Assembly (NCBI RefSeq): GCF_015751785.1
Contig: NZ_JADOTY010000001.1
Coordinates: forward strand, 1,488,001 to 1,552,000
DNA from: Micromonospora vinacea
Lineage (GTDB): Bacteria > Actinomycetota > Actinomycetes > Mycobacteriales > Micromonosporaceae
DNA length: 64,000 nucleotides
Reading direction: 5' to 3'
Shown piece after piece: positions 27,572 to 37,163 of this stretch. The position numbers were made by a program, and so were the translations under genes. Below the pieces are notes generated by a model. It searched no databases and had not been told where the DNA came from. It was given only the letters and a program-made list of their open reading frames with translations. Each line of letters opens with the position of its first letter. The first letter of the stretch is position 1.

Positions 27572-27696
27572 GAGCGGCAAGCCTAGGGCAGACCGGTCGA
27601 TCACTCCCACCCGCCGGGCGGGTGCTGGGACGCCGCTCTCATCTACCAGGCGTGCCGGGCCCGGCCACCGTCCGGAACATCAGGTGAACGGCCCGC

Positions 27697-29139
27697 TCAG
27701 CCGTCCTTGCCGCCGCCCGGGTCGGGGCAGAGTTCCCCCTTCGGCCCGCAGTCGCCGTTGTTCGACCCGCCGGGGCCCGTACTGCCCGGCCCGGGATTCC
27801 CGCCGTCGCCGGGCGGTCGGGCGGGCGAGTTTCCGGACGCGCCGAAGCGGACGTACCCGATCTCCCGCCCCTCGCCAATGATCATGCCTTGCGATCCGAC
27901 AGCGAGGGCGTTCGCCGAGGTGCGCAGGGCGGCCAACTCCCGGCCGGTACGCGGGTCCAGTGCCGCCAGCCGGGACGGCTTCTCGTCGGCCACCACCACC
28001 GCGTACGGGGTGAGCGCCGCCCCGGCCTTGCCGCTGGCCTGTCGAGTCCAGAGCACCTTGTCGGTGCCCAGCTCACGTGCGATGACCGAACGCTTGTCGG
28101 CGGCCCGGAACACCGCCGAACGATCGTCCACCGCGATCAACTTGGTGCCCCGCTCACCGACCCAGAGCAGCCGGCCGTCGTACCCGTCGATGACCGCCTC
28201 ACGGCCGTCCGGAGCGACGCCGATCAGCACGTTCCGCGCACCCTGCGGGTCCTCGCGTTGCACGCAGCCAGCGGAGTCGGCGGTGCGCAGGTTGACGCCG
28301 GCCCGCTGCCACGCCTCCTGCCCGGTCGCCGAGTCCCGCGCGGAGATGGCGAAGTAACAGGTGCCGTCCTGGGAGCGGGCGGCGATCCGCAGCAGCCGGC
28401 CGCCCACCACTGAGAGCCGCTCGTCCCGGGCGGGCTCGACGTTCTGCAACACCCGGCCGGTGGCGGTGTCGACCACGTGAACCCGACCGTCGACGGGGAA
28501 GCCGAGCAGCGGTGGCGCGGCCTCCGCCCCGGCCACGCCGTCGTCGATCCGGGTGGCGGTGAGCCGGCGGGTGCCGCGCAGACCGGGGTTGTCGGCGAGC
28601 AGGCCGCTGTGCACCCCGGGCAGGAAGGCCGTCCAGAGCGGCGCGGTGCCACGCGGGTCCCAGGCGCTCAGGGTGCAGTCGGTGGCCTCCGTGCACCGGG
28701 CGTCGAGGAGCAGGTTGCGGTACGTCCAGACGGCCACCGCGTCATCGTCACGTCGCCGGGTCACCCCGGTCGTCGGGTCGAGCAGTTCGTACCCCTTGAC
28801 CAGGAGCTTGCCCACTGCCACGACCGGGTCGCGGTCTCCGCCGGCGACCGCCGCCCAGTCCGCCTTGCGCTCCCAGAGCTGGGCGCCGGTGGCCAGGCTG
28901 CGGGCCTCGACACGGGTGCGCTGCTCGACCACCACGGCGTCACCGGCGATGGTCACGCTGCGCGGAGTGCCGCCGACCCGTTGCTGCCAGACCACGTCCG
29001 GCTCGGAGATGGGTTCACTGCGGTCCACCCAGTCCCAGAGGCCGGGGAACGGGTTCCACACGCCGGTCGCGGCGAGCGCGACGACCACGGCGAGGCCGAG
29101 CAGCAGCCCGCCGCGCACGCTCCCCTTCGCCACCCGCAC
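27697..29139 (-). CDS. Membrane-anchored PQQ-like beta-propeller protein
   Basis: 480 aa from GTG 29139. One N-terminal membrane helix (about 9-27) is followed by an extracellular domain built from repeating blades such as SLATGAQLWERK, DTATGRVLQ, DSATGQEAWQR, LGTDKVLWTR and DPRTGRELAAL, i.e. PQQ/WD40-like repeats. The tail (last 45 residues) is Pro/Gly/Asp-rich. There is no catalytic signature. A structural or assembly role at the membrane is plausible but unproven. A similar protein is encoded at 34812-36068. Confidence 0.8.
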   Translation of the reverse strand: MRVAKGSVRGGLLLGLAVVVALAATGVWNPFPGLWDWVDRSEPISEPDVVWQQRVGGTPRSVTIAGDAVVVEQRTRVEARSLATGAQLWERKADWAAVAGGDRDPVVAVGKLLVKGYELLDPTTGVTRRRDDDAVAVWTYRNLLLDARCTEATDCTLSAWDPRGTAPLWTAFLPGVHSGLLADNPGLRGTRRLTATRIDDGVAGAEAAPPLLGFPVDGRVHVVDTATGRVLQNVEPARDERLSVVGGRLLRIAARSQDGTCYFAISARDSATGQEAWQRAGVNLRTADSAGCVQREDPQGARNVLIGVAPDGREAVIDGYDGRLLWVGERGTKLIAVDDRSAVFRAADKRSVIARELGTDKVLWTRQASGKAGAALTPYAVVVADEKPSRLAALDPRTGRELAALRTSANALAVGSQGMIIGEGREIGYVRFGASGNSPARPPGDGGNPGPGSTGPGGSNNGDCGPKGELCPDPGGGKDG

Positions 29140-29211
29140 ACCGTAGCCACGATCACGGATCTTCCGTACGCCCGCGCCGCCGTGTCGCCGCGCTTTCTGG
29201 GCTCGGAGGTG

Positions 29212-29715
29212 TTACAGCACCCTTCCCTCGGCCCGAACAGCGCTGCGCACCAACGGCAGCGTGCGGTAGGGGATCTGCTCGGCCAGCGCGATGATCGTCG
29301 AAGCGCGGGTGATGCCGGCGGACGAGACGATCTGGTCGATGACCCGTTGCAGGTCGGTGTTGGAGCGGGCCACGATCCGGCAGAGCAGGTCGCTGGAGCC
29401 GGTGATGGTGTGCGCCTCCAGCACCTCGGGGATGGCCGCGAGGTGGGCGGTGACCGGGTCGTGGCCGTGCCGCTGACTGATCTCCAGGGTGACGAAGCTG
29501 GTCACCCCGAACCCGATCGCGGCCGGTGCGATCTCGGGGCCGAAGCCCTTGATGACCCCCCGCTCGATGAGCTTGTCCAGCCTGGCCTGCACGGTGCCCC
29601 GGGCCACCCCGAGCCGCCGGGAGCACTCCAGCACCCCGATCCGCGGCTCCTCGGCGAGCAGTTCGATCAAGCGCACATCGAGCGCGTCGAGCTGTACATT
29701 CTGCTCACCATTCAT
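29212..29715 (-). CDS. Lrp/AsnC family transcriptional regulator
   Basis: 167 aa. An N-terminal HTH (about 8-60: LDALDVRLIELLAEEPRIGVLECSRRLGVARGTVQARLDKL) is followed by a RAM/ACT ligand-binding domain (about 70-150). ATG 29715 is chosen; longer frames are non-coding. It is divergent from hpd across 139 bp, and Lrp-type regulators next to hpd in actinomycetes are expected to sense aromatic amino acids or their keto acids. That link is inference from position. Confidence 0.92.
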   Translation of the reverse strand: MNGEQNVQLDALDVRLIELLAEEPRIGVLECSRRLGVARGTVQARLDKLIERGVIKGFGPEIAPAAIGFGVTSFVTLEISQRHGHDPVTAHLAAIPEVLEAHTITGSSDLLCRIVARSNTDLQRVIDQIVSSAGITRASTIIALAEQIPYRTLPLVRSAVRAEGRVL

Positions 29716-29746
29716 GAGTGACGACCATACCGAATGCACAACTTGA

Positions 29747-31060
<1,314 letters not shown>

Positions 31061-31071
31061 CACTTGCGAGC

Positions 31072-31773
31072 GTGACGCAACCTCCGTCGTACCCGACGCC
31101 GCCGGCCGGTGGGCCCCGACCCACCGCCGGCGGCTTCGCGCCGCAACCCGGCCCACACCCCCACGGGTACGCCGCGCCGCCGCAGTACGCCCCACCCGGG
31201 TACGCCCCGCCGCAGTTCTATGGCGGACCACCGCGACCGGCGGCCCCGCCCCCGACGCTGACCCCGGGCGGACAGCCGCTGGCCAGCTTCAGCGATCGAC
31301 TACTGGCCATGTTGCTCGACTCCGCGGTCTTCATGGTGGTCGGCCTGGTGCTCGCGGTGCCCGCGGCGATCATCTTCCTCGTTGTCGTTGCGCCCGACAT
31401 CACAGTGCTCGCGTCGGACGGCTCGGTTGACGAGGTCGACTTCGTTCGCGACCTCCTGCTGCCCCTGATCTGGCTCGACCTGGGGATCATCGCGATCTCG
31501 CTCGTGCTCGCGTACATCTATTACGTCGAGATGATGTTCAAGACCGGCCAGACCTTCGGCAAGAAGATGATGAACCTGCGGATCGTGCCGCTGGACCCGA
31601 CGCGCTCCCTCGACCGCCGGGCCGCCGCGAAGCGGTTCCTGGTGCAGCAACTCTCTGGCTTCCTGCCGGGGCTGAGCTACCTCGACGGGTTCTGGCAGCT
31701 CTGGGACAAGCCGTGGCAGCAGTGCCTCCATGACAAGTTCGCCGGGACGGTCGTCGTTAAGGTGTCCCAGTGA
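31072..31773 (+). CDS. RDD family membrane protein with Pro/Gly-rich N-terminus
   Basis: 233 aa from GTG 31072, 11 bp after hpd. The first 70 residues are rich in Pro, Gly, Tyr and Ala (repeated GYAPP). The RDD domain follows with its name-giving Arg-Asp near SFSDRLLAMLLDS, two to three hydrophobic helices, GQTFGKKMMNLRIV and the CLHDKFAGTVVV end. RDD proteins are of uncertain function; some have been linked to Na+/H+ antiport. The stop codon lies at the first base of an 80-bp tandem repeat. Confidence 0.85.
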   Translation: MTQPPSYPTPPAGGPRPTAGGFAPQPGPHPHGYAAPPQYAPPGYAPPQFYGGPPRPAAPPPTLTPGGQPLASFSDRLLAMLLDSAVFMVVGLVLAVPAAIIFLVVVAPDITVLASDGSVDEVDFVRDLLLPLIWLDLGIIAISLVLAYIYYVEMMFKTGQTFGKKMMNLRIVPLDPTRSLDRRAAAKRFLVQQLSGFLPGLSYLDGFWQLWDKPWQQCLHDKFAGTVVVKVSQ

Positions 31774-31930
31774 GCGAGCGCAGCGAGCGAACCAGCAGGC
31801 TCAGTAGCGTGGCGCCTCGCGCCGCCGCGAAGCGAAGCGGAGCGACGGCGTGAGCGAGCGCAGCGAGCGAACCAGCAGGCTCAGTAGCGTGGCGCCTCGC
31901 GCCGCCGCGAAGCGAAGCGGAGCGACGGCG
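31771..31930 (+). repeat. Two perfect 80-bp tandem copies between the RDD genes
   Basis: Bases 31771-31850 and 31851-31930 are identical. Each begins TGAGCGAGCGCAGCGAGCG and ends AGCGACGGCG. A further TGAGCG follows at 31931 and belongs to the next gene's start region. The first TGA is the stop of the upstream gene; the GTG that starts the next gene spans the end of the second copy. An internal GGCGC-CTC-GCGCC hairpin is present in each copy. Confidence 0.95.
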
Positions 31931-32895
31931 TGAGCGTTCAACCCGGCTGGTATGTCGACCCCGCCGACACCGAGACCCGGCGTTACTGGGACGGCGAGGG
32001 CTGGCTCGGTGCGCCCATTCCCGTCGACGCCACCCCGCCGGACGGCCCGCCGCCGCCCGAGCCGCCGCCCGCGCCGGTCACCCCGGCCGCGCCCGCGGCG
32101 TCGACGACCCCCGACTCGGCGACCGGCGCGCCGGCCTGGTCGCCGCAGCAGGGCCCACCCCCGGGGTACGGCCCGCAACCGGGCCACGGCCCGGGCTGGG
32201 GACCGCAGGCCGGCCCGCCCGGGTGGGGCCCGCAGGGCAGCCCTCCCGGCTGGGCGCCTCCGGCCGGTCATCCCGGCTGGCCCGGACGACCGCCCGAGCC
32301 GCGACCGCACGGCCTCAGACTGGCCGGCTACGGCCGGAGGTTCGTCGCCCGGCTGATCGACTTCGGCCTCGTCTTCGCACTGAACGTGGTCGTCAACGGC
32401 TGGTTCGTCTGGCGCTGGGTGCAGGAGTGGGCGCCGTACTGGCAGGAGGTCTTCCGGCGCGCGGCGCGCGGCGACACCTCCGCCGACGGCCTGCCCATGC
32501 CCGGTGAGCAGGCCGGGTCCCTGCTGGTGGCGATCCTGCTGATCGCCACCGCGCTCTGGCTGGCGTACGAGGTGCCGACAATGGCCTCCGGCGGGCAGAC
32601 CATCGGCAAGCGGGTGATGCGGATCCGGGCGGTGCCGATGGCCGCCGACCAGCCGCTGGGCGTCCGCAGGGCGCTGAGCCGGTGGAGCACGCTGGGCCTG
32701 CCAACTCTGCTCTGGTACTGCGCCGGGCTCGGCCTGGTGCTGCAACTGGTCGATGCTCTCTCCCCCCTCTTCGACCACCCCCTGCGTCAGGCGCTGCACG
32801 ACAGGCGCGCGCAGACGGTGGTCGTCGAGGTCCCCTACCGCACCGATTCCGCCCCCTCGAACGACAGCAACCAGCCCCCGGGAGACACCCCATGA
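31930..32895 (+). CDS. DUF2510 and RDD domain membrane protein
   Basis: 321 aa from GTG 31930. A DUF2510 motif opens the protein ([22 protein letters not shown]), followed by a long Pro/Gly/Trp-rich linker (about 35-125) with GWGPQ/GPPGWG repeats. The RDD domain has [22 protein letters not shown], a central helix, [17 protein letters not shown] and a C-terminal [15 protein letters not shown]. Function unknown. Its stop overlaps the start of the aminotransferase gene as ATGA, so it is coupled to it. Together with the preceding RDD gene it forms a membrane pair inside an amino-acid catabolic operon. Confidence 0.85.
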   Translation: MSVQPGWYVDPADTETRRYWDGEGWLGAPIPVDATPPDGPPPPEPPPAPVTPAAPAASTTPDSATGAPAWSPQQGPPPGYGPQPGHGPGWGPQAGPPGWGPQGSPPGWAPPAGHPGWPGRPPEPRPHGLRLAGYGRRFVARLIDFGLVFALNVVVNGWFVWRWVQEWAPYWQEVFRRAARGDTSADGLPMPGEQAGSLLVAILLIATALWLAYEVPTMASGGQTIGKRVMRIRAVPMAADQPLGVRRALSRWSTLGLPTLLWYCAGLGLVLQLVDALSPLFDHPLRQALHDRRAQTVVVEVPYRTDSAPSNDSNQPPGDTP

Positions 32896-33995
32896 CCGAC
32901 TCCGGACGTCACCAGCCGGCGCTGCGGCTGACCCGCGTCGACCTGGACGCCCTGCCCAGCTACGTGCCGGGGCGCAGCCCCGCCGACCTGGCCCGCGAGT
33001 TGGGGCTGCCGGAGGCCATCAAGCTGGCCAGCAACGAGGTGCCGTACGGGCCGCTGCCCGGGGTGGTGGAGGCGGTCACCGAGGCGATCACCACCTCGCA
33101 CCGCTACCCGGACATGGGCGTGGTCGCGCTGCGCGACGCGCTGGCCCAGCGGTACGGGGTGGACGCCGACCGGATCGCCACCGGCTGCGGTTCGGTGGCG
33201 CTCGCCGAACACCTGGTGCGGGCGACCTGCCTGCCCGGCGACGAGGTGCTCTACTCGTGGCGGTCGTTCGAGGCGTACCCGATCATCGTGGCGACCAGCG
33301 GCGCGACCAGCGTGCGGGTGCCCAACGACGCCGGGTACGGGCACGACCTTGCGGCGATGGCCGCGGCGGTGACCGACCGGACCCGGGTGATCTTCGTCTG
33401 CAACCCGAACAACCCCACCGGTACGGCCGTGCGCCGGGCCGAGCTGGACCGGTTCCTCGACGCGGTGCCGGACGACGTGCTGGTGGTGATCGACGAGGCG
33501 TACCGGGAGTTCGTCACCGACCCGGAGGTGCCGGACGGGCTCGACTACCTGGACCGGCCCAACGTGGCGGTGCTGCGCACGCTGTCGAAGGCGTGGGGCC
33601 TCGCCGGGCTGCGAATGGGCTGGCTGGTTGCCCAGCCGGTGGTGGCCGCCGCCATCCGTAAGGTGGCGACCCCGTTCTCCAGCAGCACGGCAGCCCAGGC
33701 CGGTGCGCTCGCCGCGCTGACCCAGGTAGCGGAGATGGAGCGCCGCTGTGCCCTGGTCGTCGCCGAGCGGGACCGGGTCACCGAGGCGCTGCGCAAGTTC
33801 GTGCCCGAGGTGCCGACGAGCCAGGCCAACTTCGTCTGGCTGCCGCTGGGCGAGCGGGCGGTGGCGTTCGGCAAGGCGTGCGAGGCGCGCGGTGTGATCG
33901 TCCGGCCGTTCGCCGGGGACGGGGTCCGGGTCACCATCGGCACCCCGGCCGAGAACGACGCGTTCCTGGCAGCGGCCGAGGCCGCCCTGGCCTGA
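32892..33995 (+). CDS. pat: Pat-type aromatic (or histidinol-phosphate) aminotransferase
   Basis: 367 aa PLP-dependent class I/II aminotransferase. Features: [23 protein letters not shown], the [13 protein letters not shown] cofactor loop, [10 protein letters not shown], the DEAYREF aspartate, and the PLP lysine in [16 protein letters not shown]. The pattern (PSYVPGRS start, [34 protein letters not shown] end) is closest to mycobacterial Pat, a phenylalanine/aromatic aminotransferase, rather than HisC inside a his operon. The position after hpd supports conversion of tyrosine to 4-hydroxyphenylpyruvate. ATG 32892 overlaps the RDD stop (ATGA). Confidence 0.88.
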   Translation: MTDSGRHQPALRLTRVDLDALPSYVPGRSPADLARELGLPEAIKLASNEVPYGPLPGVVEAVTEAITTSHRYPDMGVVALRDALAQRYGVDADRIATGCGSVALAEHLVRATCLPGDEVLYSWRSFEAYPIIVATSGATSVRVPNDAGYGHDLAAMAAAVTDRTRVIFVCNPNNPTGTAVRRAELDRFLDAVPDDVLVVIDEAYREFVTDPEVPDGLDYLDRPNVAVLRTLSKAWGLAGLRMGWLVAQPVVAAAIRKVATPFSSSTAAQAGALAALTQVAEMERRCALVVAERDRVTEALRKFVPEVPTSQANFVWLPLGERAVAFGKACEARGVIVRPFAGDGVRVTIGTPAENDAFLAAAEAALA

Positions 33996-34347
33996 GCCGT
34001 CGTGGCGGCACCGCACCGGCGCACCGGCAGGGAACGAAGGACCAGGCGGGCGGGGCAGCACTCAACTGCTCCGCCTGCCAGTGCCCTAGGGCGCTCCGTC
34101 GACCACCGCCAGTCGCCACCGCGCCTCACCCTCGACCCCGACGGCAAGGTCGGTCGAGACGCCCGGATCTTCTCCGGTTGGACAGTGGCGGCGGCCGTCA
34201 TGAGCCTGCTGCTGGTCGTCGGTCTCGCCATGCTGGCCCGCCGTTCCCGCCGGTCCGGTCAACCTCCCACCGGTCACCCGAGGGAGCGCATCCCGGCTGG
34301 CCGTTGACAGCGAGCGGCAGCCCGGTCGCCGACTCGGGCCGGGCTCA
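33996..34347 (+). other. Region after pat with a doubtful small membrane ORF
   Basis: Apart from the hairpin at 34045, a plus-strand frame ends at 34307. It would encode a single hydrophobic segment (MSLLLVVGLAMLARR from ATG 34200, or GTG 34185) with a basic Pro-rich tail. No ribosome site was found, so I do not call it a gene, but a short membrane peptide is possible. Confidence 0.35.
34045..34079 (+). terminator. Hairpin after the hpd-pat operon
   Basis: GGCGGGCGGGGCAG (34045-34058) pairs with CTGCTCCGCCTGCC (34066-34079), 12 of 14 pairs plus G-T, about 50 bp after the pat stop. There is no T-tract. Confidence 0.55.
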
Positions 34348-34710
34348 TCAGCTCGGTCGTCTCCGGCGGGCGACGAACCAACCGACGACGACCAGGGCTG
34401 CGCCCAGCACGGCGAGCAGCAGCGCCGACCCACCCGACCCAGTGACCGGCAACTCACCGTGACTGGGTGTGGGTTGGGGTGGTGCCGTCGGCGTGGACGT
34501 GGGTGGCGGCTGGGTCGGGGGCGGAGTCGGCGACGCCGGCAGGATCTCGAACGTGACGCCGCCGCCCGCCGACGGCTCGGGCTGGGCGGCGCTGAACCCG
34601 CGCGCCGAGGCAGGGTCCGCAGCGGCCAGCATCGGCGACACCGCCAACGCCAGGCTCGCGGTGGCGGCGAGCGCGCCGCCCACGAGGTAGTTGGCTGCTG
34701 TCCTGGCCAT
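34348..34710 (-). CDS. Small LPXTG cell-wall-anchored protein
   Basis: 120 aa from ATG 34710 with GGAAGGGG upstream. A signal peptide (about 1-28, ending MLAAADPA) is followed by a Pro/Thr-rich stalk. The C-terminal sorting signal is complete: LPVTG, a hydrophobic helix SALLLAVLGAALVVVGWFVA and the basic tail RRRRPS. It is a substrate for a class of sortase not encoded here. The mature part between signal and anchor is only about 60 residues, so it acts as a surface spacer or small adhesin-like protein; function unknown. Confidence 0.85.
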   Translation of the reverse strand: MARTAANYLVGGALAATASLALAVSPMLAAADPASARGFSAAQPEPSAGGGVTFEILPASPTPPPTQPPPTSTPTAPPQPTPSHGELPVTGSGGSALLLAVLGAALVVVGWFVARRRRPS

Positions 34711-34811
34711 GCGCCGACCCCTTCCACCGGAAACCTGAACCATGAAAAACGTACCCTTTTGCGACAAAGAGCACGGAACGGTTCGGTGTTCCGAGATCGA
34801 AGACGCCACGA

Positions 34812-36068
34812 TCAGGTGGCGGCCAGGATCACCGCCTCGCCGGTGTAGTAGTAGCGCCGGTCGTCGCCAGTCGGGTCGACCGGCTTGCGGAGCCGCTCGA
34901 CCGCGACGAACCCGTCCTCGGCTGTCACCGCCCCGGGCGCCCAGCCGGTCCCATCGGAGCCGACGTTGAGCGCGAAGCGGGACAACTGCCGCCCGGTCGC
35001 CGGATCAAGCGTCACCAGGTCGTTCGTCTCGGTCAGCAGGTGCACCCGGCCAGGTTGCCCGGCCAGCACCCGGGCCGAGCCCAGGCCCGTGGACCGCCAC
35101 AGCTCGGTGCCCGTACGCGCCGATCGACCCACCACGACGCCGTCGAGCACGGCGACCGACTGCTCACCGACCAGCGCGCCGCCAGCCGGGTCCAGCGCCG
35201 GGGCCGCGACCGGCGGACCGGCACCCAAGAGCCAACCCCGACCGCCCTCGTCGCCCGGCCCGGCGGTCCGCAGCCCCAGACAGTCCGACCAGCCGGTACG
35301 GCAGCCCAGCGGCGTCACCACCAACGCGTCCGGGCCGCCCGGCGGTCGCCAACGCTCCCGCACCGCGCCCGTCGCCGCGTCCCGGAACTCGACAGTGGCC
35401 GGCCCGGCGCAGGTGTCCAGACCGATCAACTGCCCGGCGGCGGTGGTGCCGACATCGCTGCGGCACCTGCCGGGCAGCTCGACCCGCCACAGTTCCCGAC
35501 CGCCGCTCAGCTCGACCCCGCGTGCCTGGGCATCCCCGGTCGCCACCAGCACGACCCGCCCGTCGGGGAGGTCGGTGAGGTGGAGCCCTGGCGCATCCCA
35601 GACGGTCGCCGCCCCGGTTCGCCGCACCAACGCCTCGCTCTCGGCGGGCTTCGGGCCGTCGGTTCGCCAGAGCACCCCGCCGGTCCGGGCGTCGAGTGCG
35701 ACGAGTTGCCCGTCCGACCAGCGGCTGATCACAGTGCTGCCGCTGGCCACCACCCCGGTCAGCTCCGCCGGCCACCGCCGGTACGACCAGTACGGGCTGG
35801 TCCGGTACCGCCCGTCGACCGGCCGGTCGGCGTAGACCTGGCGGTGTGCGGCGTACACCCGCAGTCTGCCGTCGACGATCAGCGGGGCGACCGGCAATCG
35901 ACCGATCACTCCGGCAGCCGGTCGGGCCGGGGCCGGATAGTCGGCCCGTGCCACGGTGCTCACCTCTGCCGGCGCGAGGACCCGGTGGACGATGACCACG
36001 ACGGCCGCCGTCGCGAGCAGCGCCGCGACCGCGATCACCAGCCGCCGCCGGCCTCTCGGGAACCTCAT
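34812..36068 (-). CDS. Membrane-anchored PQQ-like beta-propeller protein
   Basis: 418 aa. A basic N-terminus (RFPRGRRR) and one membrane helix (about 10-28) precede an extracellular domain of quinoprotein-like blades such as LDARTGGVLWRTDG, ELSGGRELWRVELPG, RSARTGTELWRSTG and LDPATGRQLSRFAL. It has scattered cysteines that could form disulfides. It has the same architecture as 27697-29139, so the two may be paralogues. No catalytic site is evident. It is a single gene between the LPXTG protein and an SRPBCC gene on the same strand. Confidence 0.8.
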   Translation of the reverse strand: MRFPRGRRRLVIAVAALLATAAVVVIVHRVLAPAEVSTVARADYPAPARPAAGVIGRLPVAPLIVDGRLRVYAAHRQVYADRPVDGRYRTSPYWSYRRWPAELTGVVASGSTVISRWSDGQLVALDARTGGVLWRTDGPKPAESEALVRRTGAATVWDAPGLHLTDLPDGRVVLVATGDAQARGVELSGGRELWRVELPGRCRSDVGTTAAGQLIGLDTCAGPATVEFRDAATGAVRERWRPPGGPDALVVTPLGCRTGWSDCLGLRTAGPGDEGGRGWLLGAGPPVAAPALDPAGGALVGEQSVAVLDGVVVGRSARTGTELWRSTGLGSARVLAGQPGRVHLLTETNDLVTLDPATGRQLSRFALNVGSDGTGWAPGAVTAEDGFVAVERLRKPVDPTGDDRRYYYTGEAVILAAT

Positions 36069-36150
36069 GCCGCACCTCCGCCCGGCACCCTACCCAGCGG
36101 AGGGGGCCGGACCCCGGTCAGGTCACGGCGAGGGGGTGACCGGCTGACGC

Positions 36151-36633
36151 TCAGGCGGCTTCGACGGAGCCGGTGGCACCGGCCGCGACGGCCAGATCGG
36201 CGAGGTCACGCCGGAGCGCCGCCTCGACCGCCCTGGCGGCCAGCCCGCCGAGCAGCAGCGCCACCACCCGACCGTACGGAGCGGTCGGCACCGCCTCCTG
36301 GGTGACGGTGATCGCCGTGCAACCCCGACGGCGGCGACGGACCGGTCGCAGGCTCCAGGTGATGCGGTAGTCGGCGCCGGCACCGGAGGAACAGAGCACC
36401 AGTCGCTGCGGCGCGAGCGCCTCCACCACCAGGAACTCCTCGGTCAGCGTGCCGCCGCCCGGCTGGACCCGCTCCTCGCGCCAGGAGGTGCCCGGCCCGA
36501 ACTGACCAGGAGTGAGCACCTCGATCGGGCCGGCTGCGGTCAATCGGGCCGCGCGGCCGGGCAGATCGGTCAGCAGACGCCAGACATCGACAGCGTGCGC
36601 CTCGATGATCCCGGTAATCGCCACCGTCGACAT
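36151..36633 (-). CDS. SRPBCC (START-like) family protein
   Basis: 160 aa from ATG 36633 with GGGAGGG upstream. It has the polyketide cyclase/dehydrase-type fold signature: N-terminal STVAITGIIEAHAVDVWRLLTDLPGRAARL, mid-strand GTSWREERVQ, then LVLCSSGAGADYRITWSLRPV and a long C-terminal helix with LLLGGLAARAVEAALRRDL. These domains bind hydrophobic ligands; enzymatic roles cannot be assumed. No polyketide genes are adjacent. Confidence 0.8.
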   Translation of the reverse strand: MSTVAITGIIEAHAVDVWRLLTDLPGRAARLTAAGPIEVLTPGQFGPGTSWREERVQPGGGTLTEEFLVVEALAPQRLVLCSSGAGADYRITWSLRPVRRRRRGCTAITVTQEAVPTAPYGRVVALLLGGLAARAVEAALRRDLADLAVAAGATGSVEAA

Positions 36634-36777
36634 GCCACCCTCCCGTGTCCCCGACGGTACGCGGAGTGAGGGCCGGACGTGGCCCCCGGGACGGAATTTC
36701 CACCACCCGGGGGCCACGCTGTCCGATTGGGCGGTCGCTTCGGCACCGGTCGTCGTCGATCGGCGCCGAAGCGCCGG

Positions 36778-36987
36778 TCAGCGCTCGAAGCGACCGGCCC
36801 GAATCGCGCCGATGAACGCCGTCCACCCCGGCGGGCTGACCGCGAGTGTGGGACCGGCCTGGTCCTTGGAGTCGCGGACTCCGACCAGACCATGGACATC
36901 GACAAGGTTGTCCGCCACCTCCACGCAGAGCCCCTGGTCGTTTGAGCGGCTGCTGGTACGCCAGACCGCGCCCGCAAGATCGTGCAT
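36778..36987 (-). CDS. Orphan DUF397 domain protein
   Basis: 69 aa from ATG 36987 with GGAGG at ideal spacing. The DUF397 signatures are clear: GAVWRTSSRSNDQGLCVEVADN, VGVRDSKDQAGPTLAV and a final WTAFIGAIRAGRF. Unlike the copy at 19544, no XRE/DUF5753 regulator lies next to it. It may act with a regulator encoded elsewhere. Confidence 0.88.
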   Translation of the reverse strand: MHDLAGAVWRTSSRSNDQGLCVEVADNLVDVHGLVGVRDSKDQAGPTLAVSPPGWTAFIGAIRAGRFER

Positions 36988-37163
36988 CGTCGTTACCTCC
37001 GTGTGCGTCGGGATTGCCCCACCGCTGGCAGCCGGGCAGAGCCCGGCTCGGATTGCGCGGTGTGGCAACGGAATCCGGACGCTCAACGGATCAACCAGGG
37101 CCGGTGATCGCACAGCCGGTGCGATCACGGGTCCCGTGCACGAGACGGGCGGCGGGTGCCCGC

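Noticed and set aside
31771..31930. Sequencing or assembly duplication
   Set aside because: Cannot be excluded from one sequence, but the copies align exactly with gene-junction logic; kept as a finding with a long-read check.
32892..33995. HisC of a histidine operon
   Set aside because: No other his genes nearby; motifs and the hpd context favour Pat, although HisC-like activity may overlap.
34002..34307. Plus-strand ORF after pat with a hydrophobic stretch
   Set aside because: No ribosome site and an arginine-rich non-coding composition before the helix; noted only as a doubtful ORF.
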